From Domibacillus tundrae (GTDB lineage: Bacteria > Bacillota > Bacilli > Bacillales > Domibacillaceae), in NCBI RefSeq assembly GCF_000970675.1, contig NZ_LAJA01000039.1, positions 1-40,907 of the forward strand: a stretch of DNA of 40,907 nt, written 5' to 3'. Under the pieces are notes generated by a model. It was not told the origin of the DNA and searched no databases. It was given only the letters and a program-made list of their open reading frames with translations. The position numbers and the translations under genes were made by a program. Position 1 is the stretch's first letter; every line of letters starts with the position of its first letter. Shown here one piece after another: positions 1 through 8,304 of the stretch.

Positions 1-680
1 AGGTTTGAAAACGCAAGACCGGCCTGCAAGCTTGCCATCGCGAGCGCATTTTTTGCCTGCACATCCGTCATCGGTGTCGCCGCGATGCTGACAAATGCTT
101 CAATTGCATGCGTAATCACATCAAGGCCCGTCGTTGCGGTCAGGCGGGCGCTTTTTGTCGCCAGCACGTCCGGATCAATAACGGCAATGTCCGGAACGAG
201 TGATTTCGAGACAATGGTCATTTTTTTCTGCCGGGAGCTGTCTACGATCACTGAAAACTGAGACACTTCTGAACCGGAACCGGCCGTTGTAGGGATCATA
301 ACCAGCGGGGGAAGAGGGTGCAGAATCCGGTCAACCCCTTCGTAATCTCGAATGTGACCACCATTGGTCACAAGCGCAGCGGCTGCTTTCCCGATATCGA
401 TGGCGCTGCCGCCGCCGACGGAAATAATCGCATCGCAGCCATTTTTTTATAGACACGGGCACAGGCATCTGCTTCATCATCTGTCGGATTCACCGACACC
501 TGGTCAAACAAAGCAGCAGTAAGACCGGCTTCCCGGCAGCTTTCTAACACAGGCTCCGTCCAGCCGGCTTCCATTACGCCGCGATCTGTTACAACGAGCA
601 CATGACGGGCGCCCAGCCGCTCACAGCATTCTCCCGCCGCCGCTTCCAAAAATCACTTCTGGCATTACAAACTTATACAT
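1..680 (-). pseudogene. iron-containing alcohol dehydrogenase, frameshifted, 3' end outside window
   Basis: Reading leftwards from an ATG at 680 (preceded by GGTGG), the product starts MYKFVMPEVIFGSG, then loses frame near 635 in a GGCGGCGGG run. It continues in a second frame (ECCERLGARHVLVVTD) to an A7 run near 445. It then resumes in a third frame as CDAIISVGGGSAIDIGK and stays open to base 1. The last part carries the GGGS-x2-D-x2-K nucleotide motif, a TTAGSGSE segment and GLDVITHAIEA with metal-binding Asp/His, all typical of group III iron-dependent alcohol dehydrogenases (NAD-linked alcohol/aldehyde oxidoreduction). All three pieces are well conserved, so decay is recent or the two indels are sequence errors in repetitive runs. 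The C-terminal half lies beyond the left edge. The substrate cannot be deduced. Confidence 0.85.
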
Positions 681-708
681 AAGTTCCACCAACCTATCGT
701 TCTGTCAT

Positions 709-738
709 TTGTTCCATTGTACCATTCCTGCGTATAAT
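709..738 (+). promoter_or_regulatory. candidate sigma-A promoter for the NRDE gene
   Basis: TTGTTC (709-714) and TATAAT (733-738) are separated by 18 bp and lie 27 bp before the NRDE start. The -10 is a perfect match and the -35 is partial. Confidence 0.5.
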
Positions 739-765
739 TGAAGAAAAAGAAAGTAGGAATCTATC

Positions 766-1515
766 ATGTGTTTAATCGCCATCGCTTTTAGGCAGCACAC
801 CGATAAGCCGCTGATTGTGGCGGCAAACCGGGATGAATTTTATCATCGCCCAACTGAAGTGTCCCATTGGTGGGATAATGTGCCAATTTTGGCCGGGCGC
901 GATTTGGAAAAAGGAGGCACGTGGATGGGTGTGTCCAAAAACGGCCGATTTTGTGCGCTGACCAATTACCGTGATCCGAACGAACAATCAGCCGGAAAAG
1001 AATCACGAGGCCACATCGTCCGGGCTTTTTTAGAAAGTCATTTGACGGCTGAAGTGTTTTTGAACGAATTAGACAGGGAAAAGGACCGCTACCCGGGTTT
1101 TAATCTCGTGGCCGGCACGAAAGATGAATTGTATGCGTACGGGAGCCGTTCCGGTGAAAAACCATTTCTCCTTCCGCCGGGCATTCATGTCGTCAGCAAC
1201 GCTTTTATAAATACTCCGTGGCCTAAAACCGTACGGGCAAAAGAAAAAATGGCAGCAGCGCTGAACAGCAGAGAAGAGCTGTTTGACATGCTGTGCGATT
1301 ACACAGCCGCCGATGACAGCGAACTGCCGGACACAGGGGTGTCGATTGAATGGGAACGGCTGCTTTCGCCCATTTTTATTAAAAGCGAAACATATGGAAC
1401 GAGAAGCTCGACTATACTCGAAATAAGCAAAAACCATTCAGCTGTTTGGACAGAGAGAACAGTCGAGTCAACTAAACCAGTAAAAGAACAGACTTTTTCC
1501 TTTAAAATAAACTAA
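766..1515 (+). CDS. NRDE family protein (TANGO2-like)
   Basis: A 249-residue protein that opens MCLIAIAF, with the Cys directly after Met, and has the defining Asn-Arg-Asp-Glu motif within VAANRDEFYHRP (residues 19-30). These are the hallmarks of the NRDE/DUF833 (TANGO2) family, and the length is normal for it. The family resembles Ntn-type hydrolases in having Cys at position 2. Its bacterial role is unsettled; animal relatives are linked to lipid and heme handling. No signal peptide or membrane segment is visible, so it is probably cytosolic. AGGAAT precedes the ATG. The beta-helix gene follows after a short gap with no terminator between, so they may share a transcript. Confidence 0.85.
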   Translation: MCLIAIAFRQHTDKPLIVAANRDEFYHRPTEVSHWWDNVPILAGRDLEKGGTWMGVSKNGRFCALTNYRDPNEQSAGKESRGHIVRAFLESHLTAEVFLNELDREKDRYPGFNLVAGTKDELYAYGSRSGEKPFLLPPGIHVVSNAFINTPWPKTVRAKEKMAAALNSREELFDMLCDYTAADDSELPDTGVSIEWERLLSPIFIKSETYGTRSSTILEISKNHSAVWTERTVESTKPVKEQTFSFKIN

Positions 1516-1537
1516 AAACATTATGTGCAAAATTCAA
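1509..1537 (+). promoter_or_regulatory. candidate replication terminator (Ter) site, RTP-binding type
   Basis: ACTAA (1511-1515), exactly six bases, then TATGTGCAAAAT (1522-1533). The published B. subtilis Ter consensus, as I recall it, is ACTAA, six bases, then TATGTACYAAATNTTC. By hand alignment 18 of 25 specified positions agree. Mismatches are A to G and Y to A in the core, plus the last three bases. The core extends to a 17-bp exact match with a site directly upstream of rtp at 40446. It lies just before the Shine-Dalgarno of the beta-helix gene. This is inference by similarity; binding is untested. Confidence 0.55.
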
Positions 1538-1557
1538 AAAAAGAAAGGAAAAAGTAC

Positions 1558-3048
1558 ATGTATTTAAACAAAGGTCATAACCCAGGAAAAAATGCCGCTC
1601 TGATTGAAGCCTATTTCAATGACAGCAATCCACTGTCTGACGCTGTAGCTGAAACAAACCAGCTTTTTTTGGCATCAGCTGCAGATTGGAAGCCAGTGAG
1701 TTCAAAAAAAAGCATTTTCGATAAATTGAAGGCGCTTTGGACAAAAAAAGAAGAGCCGATCAAGCTTCATCAAACACTCGTTAAGAAGGGAACGGCTTAT
1801 CCTGACTGGAAGCCGGTATTGGACCGTGAGTATGGCATACTGCAAAAAAATGCAGCCGCCGTTGTTTATGTAAAATCTGGCGACGACCTGCAGAAGGCGC
1901 TGTCCGGCGGCAGGAAAACCGTTCAGTTAGCCGAAGGAACTTATATTGTCGATGAGCTGCATGTGCCATCCAATACGATCGTCAAAGGAGCAGGACCGGG
2001 CAAGACAATATTGAAATTGCGGGATACGGCACCGAAACGAAGCTTTGTCGTGACGAATGAAAATCATGTAAAAGGCAATCATCATGTATCAATAGAAGGA
2101 ATAACGTTAGATTGGTCACTTGAACGGCTCCGTCCCGACGAAAAATCGTCAAGCGGCAATAACCGCTCAAGCTGTTTAACGTTCGCAAATGTTACGTACG
2201 GCTGGGTGAAAGAGTGTGACGCGATCAACCCAGGTCTCCATTGTTATGACGTTTCATCTACCTTATATGATTACTCAGGCGATGGACACCGTGCGCCGGG
2301 AGGAAGCCGTTTTGTCTGGATTGACGGCTGCACCGGTTCCGGTTTTGGCGATGACGGCGTCACAACGCATCATAGTGACTACATTTTTGTTTCTAATTGC
2401 TTTATGCATGATCCGTCCGGCCGAAGCCATAAAACGGGTTTTTCCAATTCAAACGGCTTTGAAGTGGATGATGGCTCTCGTTCAGTCTGGCTCGTGCATA
2501 ATGCATCAGCGCGTTGTTTCGGCGGCATTGAAATAAAAGCGCACGCAACGAGCTCAGCGGCAGCCAATGTTCATATCATCGGCCATCTTTCCGAAAACGA
2601 CAATCGGTCGTTCAATTTCCGTCATATCGGCCACCATTCGGCGAGCGATCCGGAATCCAAAACGGCCCGTTTTTTGACCGCCACACGCATCGTGTCCCTC
2701 CGTCCGGTATACACAGACTTGTACGCCGGATCAAAACCACGCGCGCTAACGGTATCCGCTTACCGGCACGTCGTGATAAACGGGCTGCGCGCAATCGGTG
2801 ATCCAGGCTATAATTACAAGGAACTGCCTGTAGCCGGTATTCAATATAAAGCGAAACACGTTCACATTCAAGACGTCGTCATGCGTGATTTTGTGACAGC
2901 GGGTACTGCCTTGAAAGTATTCGGCGGAGCAAATAAGCCGGAGGACGTGAGCATAAAAAATGCGCATTTTGCCAACTGCGGAAAAAAACCACTTTTCATC
3001 GCAAAAGACGTTAAAGGGGCTTCATCAGAAAATACGACAACCGCTTGA
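1558..3048 (+). CDS. right-handed parallel beta-helix repeat protein
   Basis: 496 residues from the ATG at 1558, chosen because AAAGGAAAA sits just upstream; a GTG at 1525 would start inside the Ter-like site and lacks a good ribosome-binding site. From about residue 95 the sequence shows short beta-strand repeats in the pectate-lyase style (VQLAEGTYIVDELHVPSNTI, then runs such as VWIDGC, DYIFVSNC, VWLVHNA, VVINGL). An Asp-rich turn FGDDGVTTHHSD lies at about 262-273. Such folds often bind or cleave polysaccharides, but I do not recognise a defined lyase or hydrolase family. No signal peptide is visible, which is odd for a carbohydrate-active beta-helix. Residues 1-90 are of unknown fold. Function unknown. 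Confidence 0.75.
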   Translation: MYLNKGHNPGKNAALIEAYFNDSNPLSDAVAETNQLFLASAADWKPVSSKKSIFDKLKALWTKKEEPIKLHQTLVKKGTAYPDWKPVLDREYGILQKNAAAVVYVKSGDDLQKALSGGRKTVQLAEGTYIVDELHVPSNTIVKGAGPGKTILKLRDTAPKRSFVVTNENHVKGNHHVSIEGITLDWSLERLRPDEKSSSGNNRSSCLTFANVTYGWVKECDAINPGLHCYDVSSTLYDYSGDGHRAPGGSRFVWIDGCTGSGFGDDGVTTHHSDYIFVSNCFMHDPSGRSHKTGFSNSNGFEVDDGSRSVWLVHNASARCFGGIEIKAHATSSAAANVHIIGHLSENDNRSFNFRHIGHHSASDPESKTARFLTATRIVSLRPVYTDLYAGSKPRALTVSAYRHVVINGLRAIGDPGYNYKELPVAGIQYKAKHVHIQDVVMRDFVTAGTALKVFGGANKPEDVSIKNAHFANCGKKPLFIAKDVKGASSENTTTA

Positions 3049-3071
3049 AAGAAGCGGTTGTTTTCTTTATT
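3038..3071 (+). terminator. rho-independent terminator after the beta-helix gene
   Basis: A 9-bp perfect stem CAACCGCTT/AAGCGGTTG (3038-3046, 3052-3060) with loop GAAAG, then TTTTCTTTATT. The 5' arm lies inside the last codons of the gene. Confidence 0.9.
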
Positions 3072-3095
3072 ATAGGAATTGTATGAAAATATTGT

Positions 3096-3131
3096 TTTTG
3101 TAAAAAAATGATTCTACATTCTTTTACAAAA
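3096..3131. promoter_or_regulatory. dyad element upstream of the hom promoter, possible operator
   Basis: TTTTGTAAAA (3096-3105) and TTTTACAAAA (3122-3131) are perfect inverted repeats 16 bp apart, with a nested AATG/CATT pair (3107-3110, 3117-3120). The element ends 8 bp before the -35 of hom. It could be an operator for a threonine-pathway regulator; this is inference from position only. Confidence 0.4.
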
Positions 3132-3138
3132 GATATGG

Positions 3139-3167
3139 TTGTATTCCGCACGAAAGACCGATATAAT
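3139..3167 (+). promoter_or_regulatory. sigma-A promoter of hom-thrC-thrB
   Basis: TTGTAT (3139-3144), a 17-bp spacer, then TATAAT (3162-3167), 58 bp before the hom start codon. Confidence 0.8.
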
Positions 3168-3225
3168 GTCTACTATATAAAAACAAATGTACATCAGAAA
3201 AATACATAGTTGAGGTGACGTTTAG

Positions 3226-4524
3226 ATGAAGGACAACGTAAAAGTAGGATTACTCGGTCTCGGAACAGTCGGAACAGGTGTTGTCAAGATGATTCAAGAT
3301 CATCAGGAACAGCTTGCCCACCGTGTCGGCTGTTCAGTTGACGTGACGAAGGTGCTTGTAAAAAACGTAGATAAAAAACGAGAAGTGGAGCTGCCGAAAG
3401 AAGCACTTACACTAGATCCATATGATGTGATTAACGATCCGGACGTCGACGTAATAGTAGAAGTGATGGGCGGCATTGATGAAACGAAAAAATTGCTGCT
3501 TGACGCGCTTCATCAGAAAAAACATGTTGTGACAGCAAATAAAGACCTTGTCGCGCTGTATGGTTCGGAACTGTTAAAAGCAGCGTCTGAAAACGGCTGT
3601 GACTTTTATTATGAAGCAAGTGTGGCCGGCGGCATTCCGATTATCCGCGGCTTGGCGGATGGACTTGCATCCGATAAAATTAAAAAAATGATGGGGATTG
3701 TCAACGGGACAACGAACTTTATCCTCACAAAAATGAACAAAGAAGGCATGTCTTACGAAACGGCGCTGAAAGAAGCGCAGGACCTTGGCTTTGCGGAAGC
3801 AGACCCAACGTCTGACGTGGAAGGACTGGATGCCGCGCGTAAAATGGCAATTTTGGCCCGTCTTGCTTTTTCAATGGACATCGAACTTGAAGACGTCGAT
3901 GTAAGTGGCATTTCGAACGTGTCCGACAGCGACTTGAAGCACGGCCAGACACTCGGCTATACAATGAAGTTGATTGGATATGCGGATAAGCAAGACGGCG
4001 GTGCTGAAGTCAGCGTGCAGCCGACATTTTTATCGAATAATCACCCGCTTGCGTCTGTTAATGACGAATACAATGCGGTATATGTATATGGTGAAGCAGT
4101 CGGTGAAACGATGTTTTACGGCCCAGGTGCCGGCGGTCTGCCAACAGCTACATCAATTGTCAGCGATCTTGTTGCTGTTATTACAAACATGCGCCTCGGC
4201 GTGAACGGCAAAAGCATCACTGTGCCACAATTTGAAAAGCTGCTAAAAACACCAGAAGAAAAATTCGCGAAACATTTTATTCGTCTGCACGTCCGTGATG
4301 AAGTTGGGGCATTTTCTGAACTGACGAAGCTGTTTTCATCCAACGGCATCAGCTTCGAAAAAATTCTTCAGCTGCCGCTTGAAGCAGACGGTGTGGCCGA
4401 AATTGTCATTGTCACTCATAAAGCATCGATGAAAAACTACACACAAATGCAAGAACAAATTAAAGATCTGGCGGTCGTTCGTTCAATCGAAAGTTTCTAC
4501 CGCGTTGAAGGAGAAGGAGCATAA
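3226..4524 (+). CDS. hom: homoserine dehydrogenase
   Basis: 432 residues, the normal length for the Bacillus enzyme. It reduces aspartate semialdehyde to homoserine, the branch point to threonine and methionine. The N-terminus has a Rossmann nucleotide-binding loop [11 protein letters not shown] (8-18). The catalytic domain has NGTTNFIL (about 161-168) and the [16 protein letters not shown] segment with the catalytic Lys near 206. A C-terminal ACT domain (about 355-425, [12 protein letters not shown]) indicates feedback control by threonine. GAGGTGACG precedes the ATG. It is the first gene of the threonine operon and is followed by thrC after 2 bp. No aspartokinase domain is fused to it. Confidence 0.97.
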   Translation: MKDNVKVGLLGLGTVGTGVVKMIQDHQEQLAHRVGCSVDVTKVLVKNVDKKREVELPKEALTLDPYDVINDPDVDVIVEVMGGIDETKKLLLDALHQKKHVVTANKDLVALYGSELLKAASENGCDFYYEASVAGGIPIIRGLADGLASDKIKKMMGIVNGTTNFILTKMNKEGMSYETALKEAQDLGFAEADPTSDVEGLDAARKMAILARLAFSMDIELEDVDVSGISNVSDSDLKHGQTLGYTMKLIGYADKQDGGAEVSVQPTFLSNNHPLASVNDEYNAVYVYGEAVGETMFYGPGAGGLPTATSIVSDLVAVITNMRLGVNGKSITVPQFEKLLKTPEEKFAKHFIRLHVRDEVGAFSELTKLFSSNGISFEKILQLPLEADGVAEIVIVTHKASMKNYTQMQEQIKDLAVVRSIESFYRVEGEGA

Positions 4525-4526
4525 CA

Positions 4527-5591
4527 ATGGCTAAATGGGAAGGTTTATTACACCAATACAAAGAATTTTTACCGGTTAACGAAAACACGCCGGCGCTTTC
4601 ATTAATGGAAGGAAACACACCGCTTATTCCGCTTGTGAACATTTCGAAAAAACTTGGCGTCAACATTCACGTAAAAGTGGAAGGAGCCAATCCGACCGGC
4701 TCCTTTAAAGACCGCGGCATGGTTATGGCAGTTGCGAAGGCGAAAGAAGAAGGCAGCAACACGGTCATTTGTGCGTCAACAGGAAATACATCAGCAGCAG
4801 CAGCAGCGTACGCTTCACGTGCCGGCATGAAAACAATCGTTGTTATCCCTGATGGCAAAATCGCGCTTGGCAAGCTTGCACAGGCAATGATGTACGGAGC
4901 AGAAATCGTTGCAATCGAAGGCAACTTTGATGAAGCCTTAACAATGGTACGCAACATCAGTGAAAAATCACCGATTACACTTGTAAACTCGGTAAATCCA
5001 TATCGTATTGAAGGTCAAAAAACAGCAGCGTTTGAAGTATGCGACCAACTTGGACAAGCACCAGACATTTTAGCGATTCCAGTAGGAAATGCCGGCAACA
5101 TTACGGCGTACTGGAAAGGCTTTAAAGAATATAACGAAAAATTCGGCACAGGTCTTCCACGCATGCACGGTTTTGAAGCAGAAGGTGCTGCGGCAATCGT
5201 GCAGGGAGCGCCAATCGCTGATCCTGAAACAGTGGCAACAGCCATCCGTATCGGCAACCCGGCAAGCTGGAAATTTGCAGAAGCTGCTCGTGATGAGTCT
5301 GGCGGTAAAATTGACTTCGTAACAGATGCCGAAATTTTAGAAGCGTACGAAATGATGACACGTGAAGAAGGTATTTTCGCAGAGCCTGCTTCAAATGCAT
5401 CTATCGCAGGCATTATCAAGCACGTAAAATCAGGCGAAATTGAGCAAGGCGCGAACATCGTCGCAGTTCTGACAGGAAACGGATTAAAAGATCCACAGAC
5501 GGCGATTGCCCAAATTGAGAAAAAGCCGACGGTTCTGCCAAACAGCGAAGAAGCGGTGTTTGACTTTATTCGTGGAGTGGTTCAGGCATGA
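4527..5591 (+). CDS. thrC: threonine synthase
   Basis: 354 residues, matching the short Gram-positive class of threonine synthase. This PLP enzyme converts O-phosphohomoserine to threonine and phosphate. The PLP lysine is in PTGSFKDRG (Lys61). The glycine-rich phosphate loop appears as [13 protein letters not shown]. The Shine-Dalgarno GAAGGAG lies within the end of hom, showing tight translational linkage. Its stop overlaps the thrB start (ATGA). No disruption is seen. Confidence 0.97.
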   Translation: MAKWEGLLHQYKEFLPVNENTPALSLMEGNTPLIPLVNISKKLGVNIHVKVEGANPTGSFKDRGMVMAVAKAKEEGSNTVICASTGNTSAAAAAYASRAGMKTIVVIPDGKIALGKLAQAMMYGAEIVAIEGNFDEALTMVRNISEKSPITLVNSVNPYRIEGQKTAAFEVCDQLGQAPDILAIPVGNAGNITAYWKGFKEYNEKFGTGLPRMHGFEAEGAAAIVQGAPIADPETVATAIRIGNPASWKFAEAARDESGGKIDFVTDAEILEAYEMMTREEGIFAEPASNASIAGIIKHVKSGEIEQGANIVAVLTGNGLKDPQTAIAQIEKKPTVLPNSEEAVFDFIRGVVQA

Positions 5592-6478
5592 GACACGCCG
5601 GCTCTTTAAAAGTGCCGGCTTCAACGGCCAATTTAGGGCCAGGATTTGACTCGATCGGCCTTGCCTTTAGTCTTTATTTAACGGTTGACGTGAAGCGGGC
5701 GGAGGAGTGGGCGTTTTCCCACGAGTCTGCGCTGCTTGCCGGCCTTCCGGAAGATGACCGCCATTTAATCGCGATTGTTGCCAAAAAAACCGCTTCGCTG
5801 CGCGGCATTGAGATGCCGCCGATCGAAGCGGTGCTGAAAAGCGACATTCCGCTCGCACGCGGACTTGGCAGCAGTGCGGCGGCGATTGCAGCCGGCATTG
5901 AGATTGCGGACCGGTTTGCGGATTTGAAGCTGACAGACGAAGAAAAATTAAACATTGGCGACCAGTTTGAAGGGCATCCGGATAATATCGGTGCGTCTTT
6001 GTTTGGAGGCATGGTATGTGGTGTCTCATTAGGTGAAACGGCCGAATTGTTGACGCTGCCGACGCCAGAAGTCGATTTAATTGCCATCGTTCCGCCGTAT
6101 GAGCTGAAAACGGAAGATGCACGTAAGGTCTTGCCGGATTCGTTTGACCGAAAAGACGCTGTTTTGGGCAGTGCCGTATCCAATATGCTCGTCGCCGCTT
6201 TTATGCAGCACGACTACGAGACAGCTGGGCGCATGATGGAGCGCGATGTGTTCCATGAACCATATCGTGCCGCGCTCATTAAAGAATTCCTGCTGGCACG
6301 TGAACTAGCGCATACGCACGGCGCATATGCAACAGTTATAAGCGGCGCAGGCCCAACGGTGTTGACCCTTGCGCCGCGCGGCAAAGGCAAGGTTATTGCG
6401 GCTGCCTATCGCGATCAATTTACCGATTGCGATGTATTGCAGCTGAATGTAGAATCAAACGGCCCAGTGTGGCAATAG
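5588..6478 (+). CDS. thrB: homoserine kinase
   Basis: 296 residues. GHMP-family kinase that phosphorylates homoserine with ATP to give the ThrC substrate. [17 protein letters not shown] (about 10-26) and [16 protein letters not shown] (87-102) are the GHMP substrate and ATP-binding motifs. A C-terminal GAGPTVLTL matches the third GHMP motif. The start codon overlaps the thrC stop by 4 bp, implying coupled translation. A strong terminator follows, closing the operon. Confidence 0.96.
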   Translation: MRHAGSLKVPASTANLGPGFDSIGLAFSLYLTVDVKRAEEWAFSHESALLAGLPEDDRHLIAIVAKKTASLRGIEMPPIEAVLKSDIPLARGLGSSAAAIAAGIEIADRFADLKLTDEEKLNIGDQFEGHPDNIGASLFGGMVCGVSLGETAELLTLPTPEVDLIAIVPPYELKTEDARKVLPDSFDRKDAVLGSAVSNMLVAAFMQHDYETAGRMMERDVFHEPYRAALIKEFLLARELAHTHGAYATVISGAGPTVLTLAPRGKGKVIAAAYRDQFTDCDVLQLNVESNGPVWQ

Positions 6479-6487
6479 ATAAACCAG

Positions 6488-6514
6488 CCGGCGGATCATT
6501 CCGCCGGTTTTTTT
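6488..6514 (+). terminator. terminator of hom-thrC-thrB
   Basis: 8-bp stem CCGGCGGA/TCCGCCGG (6488-6495, 6500-6507), loop TCAT, then seven T. Confidence 0.92.
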
Positions 6515-6525
6515 ATTTTGTACGG

Positions 6526-6575
6526 ATGGACATAAATGAGAGTGAGTGGACACAATGGGCTATGTGTGGACACAA
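6526..6575 (+). repeat. three direct repeats with 20-bp period
   Basis: ATGGACATAA (6526-6535), GTGGACACAA (6546-6555) and GTGGACACAA (6566-6575) are spaced exactly 20 bp start to start, about two helical turns. The last ends 24 bp before the -35 of the FsrA-like RNA. The layout resembles binding sites for an activator or a cooperative repressor; the binding factor is unknown. Confidence 0.6.
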
Positions 6576-6599
6576 ATTAAAAAAACGCACACAAACAGG

Positions 6600-6627
6600 T
6601 TGACATTTCTGTGAAAAAAACTATAAT
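6600..6627 (+). promoter_or_regulatory. strong sigma-A promoter of the small RNA
   Basis: A perfect TTGACA (6600-6605), 16-bp spacer and perfect TATAAT (6622-6627). Predicted transcription start near 6634. Confidence 0.85.
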
Positions 6628-6633
6628 TGAAAT

Positions 6634-6648
6634 TGAGATTCATTCTCA
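6634..6648. promoter_or_regulatory. Fur box (7-1-7)
   Basis: TGAGATTCATTCTCA is a near-perfect 7-1-7 inverted repeat that fits the Bacillus Fur core TGATAATNATTATCA at 12 of 14 specified positions. It covers the predicted start site, the position expected for iron-dependent repression. Confidence 0.8.
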
Positions 6649-6688
6649 TTAACCCCCTCTTATGAGTATGAATTGAACATTTGACTTT

Positions 6689-6713
6689 AGGCGGCTTTTA
6701 AGCCGTCTTTTTT
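6689..6713 (+). terminator. terminator of the FsrA-like RNA
   Basis: An 8-bp stem (one G-U pair) around loop TTTA, followed by T6. It separates the small RNA from the amidohydrolase gene. Confidence 0.8.
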
Positions 6714-6769
6714 CCTTGCAAAAAAGACGAATTTCCACTACTTTAGAAAAGATGAAAGGGGCGATTGAG

Positions 6770-7639
6770 TTGAGAATGAGAGTATCAGCAGTGCAATACC
6801 ATTTGCACACCATTAGTTCATTTGATGAGTTCGCAAAGCAATGTGAGCATTATATAAAAACAGCAATGGAATTTGAAGCAGAATTTATTTTATTCCCGGA
6901 ATTTTTCACAACCCAGCTTCTTTCGATCGGCGATGAAAAAACAGGCGAAGCGTTAAAGATCACCGACCTGCCGTTGTTTACAGAAAGGTATGAACGGTTG
7001 TTTTCCGATTTTGCCAAAGAGTATGACGTACACATTATCGGTGGTACACACGTAACGGAATGGAAAGGCGGCATTCAAAATACGGCGTATTTGTTTTATC
7101 CGGACGGCTCATATCAAATGCAGTCGAAGCTGCATATTACACCAGCCGAAGTGGAAGGCTGGAATATGCAGCAAGGGGAAACGTTCCGTATTTTCGAAAC
7201 CGAAAAAGGCACGATTGCGATCCTCACGTGCTACGACATTGAATTTCCAGAAGTGGTCCGGATGGCGAAAGCAAAAGGAGCCGACGTTGTTTTTTGCCCG
7301 TCGTGTACAGACGACCGGCACGGCTTCCACCGCGTCCGTTATACGAGTCATGCACGTGCCGTTGAGAACCAAATTTATGTGGTCGGCGCCGGAACAGTCG
7401 GCTCGCTGCCAACAGTTGATTTAATGCGGGCCAATATTGGACAGGCGGTTGTCATTTCACCGAACGATATTCCGTTTCCACCGGCGGGAATCGTAGCAGA
7501 AGGCATTATGAATGACGACATGATTATTACAGCAGACCTTGATCTATCGCTCTTATATGAAGTGCGTAAAAAAGGGTCCGTCACAACGTGGCGCGACCGA
7601 CGTACAGACTTGTATCCCGATTGGTGGGAGCACGAATGA
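6770..7639 (+). CDS. carbon-nitrogen hydrolase (nitrilase superfamily)
   Basis: 289 residues if translation starts at the TTG at 6770, which has GAAAGGGG 8 bp upstream; ATG at 6776 and 6752 are alternatives. The nitrilase-fold triad is visible: Glu in FILFPEFFT, Lys in SKLHITPAE and Cys in AILTCYDIEFPE. A substrate (amide, nitrile or ureido compound) cannot be assigned. Its stop overlaps the start of a GNAT acetyltransferase. As I recall, B. subtilis YhcX carries both domain types in one polypeptide, so this pair is probably the split equivalent acting together in the cytosol. Confidence 0.85.
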   Translation: MRMRVSAVQYHLHTISSFDEFAKQCEHYIKTAMEFEAEFILFPEFFTTQLLSIGDEKTGEALKITDLPLFTERYERLFSDFAKEYDVHIIGGTHVTEWKGGIQNTAYLFYPDGSYQMQSKLHITPAEVEGWNMQQGETFRIFETEKGTIAILTCYDIEFPEVVRMAKAKGADVVFCPSCTDDRHGFHRVRYTSHARAVENQIYVVGAGTVGSLPTVDLMRANIGQAVVISPNDIPFPPAGIVAEGIMNDDMIITADLDLSLLYEVRKKGSVTTWRDRRTDLYPDWWEHE

Positions 7640-8304
7640 CCTATTATCAGGAATATTTCGCTTTTAAAGATGAAAAACCGGTGAAAGCGATTATCCGAAA
7701 TTATACGGAGAAAGATTTCGATGCTTTAATCGGCGTGCAGAAAGAATGCTTCCCGCCCCCATTTCCGGAAGAACTTTGGTGGGATAAAGAACAGCTTGCA
7801 AACCATGTCCAGTTGTTTCCGGAAGGAGCATTTTGCATCGAAATAAATAAAGACATCGTTGGCTCTATGACGGCGCTCATTGTCGATTATAAACAGGGTG
7901 ATACCCATTCATGGGAAGAAATGACCGACAATGGCTGCATTCGTAATCACAATTCAAGCGGCAACACGTTGTACGTTGTCGATATTAGTGTGAAACCGGC
8001 GTACCGGAAGCTTGGCATCGCCAAAAAAATGATGCAGGCCATGTATGAAACAGTCGTTCACCTGAATCTTGACCGGCTGCTTGGCGGCGGACGCATGCCA
8101 GGTTACCATAAGTATGCAAATAAGCTGACACCAGAGCAATATATTCAAAAAGTGACAGAAGGCGAACTAAACGACCCAGTTATCACATTTCTCATGCGTT
8201 GCGGCCGTGTGCCGGTTGATGTGATGGGCAACTATTTAAAGGATGCCGAATCCCTTAACTGCGCGGCATTAATGGAATGGAAAAATCCTTTTAAAAACAC
8301 TTGA
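7636..8304 (+). CDS. GNAT family N-acetyltransferase
   Basis: 222 residues from an ATG that overlaps the upstream stop (ATGA), with GGTGGGAG as ribosome-binding site. The GNAT acetyl-CoA-binding signature is VVDISVKPAYRKLGIAKKMM, with the usual R-x2-G/A-x-A loop. The N-terminal strand AIIRNYTEKDFDAL is typical of the fold. Translational coupling to the amidohydrolase suggests both act on the same nitrogenous compound; this is inference. The tryptophan promoter begins over its stop codon, and no terminator is seen between. Confidence 0.85.
   Translation: MTYYQEYFAFKDEKPVKAIIRNYTEKDFDALIGVQKECFPPPFPEELWWDKEQLANHVQLFPEGAFCIEINKDIVGSMTALIVDYKQGDTHSWEEMTDNGCIRNHNSSGNTLYVVDISVKPAYRKLGIAKKMMQAMYETVVHLNLDRLLGGGRMPGYHKYANKLTPEQYIQKVTEGELNDPVITFLMRCGRVPVDVMGNYLKDAESLNCAALMEWKNPFKNT

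Larger units (their letters stand above)
6634..6713 (+). ncRNA. fsrA: FsrA-like Fur-regulated small RNA
   Basis: From the predicted start to the end of a terminator T-run is about 80 nt, close to the 84 nt I recall for B. subtilis FsrA, the small RNA of the iron-sparing response. After the Fur box comes CCCCCTCT (6653-6660), an unpaired C-rich stretch like the one FsrA uses to mask Shine-Dalgarno regions of iron-rich enzymes. The terminator is AGGCGGCT/AGCCGTCT (6689-6696, 6701-6708) with loop TTTA and TTTTTT. No convincing ORF lies inside. Promoter, Fur box, C-rich core, length and terminator are seen. Identity as FsrA is inferred, and the genomic location differs from B. subtilis, where I recall it near ykuI/ykuJ. 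Confidence 0.65.
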
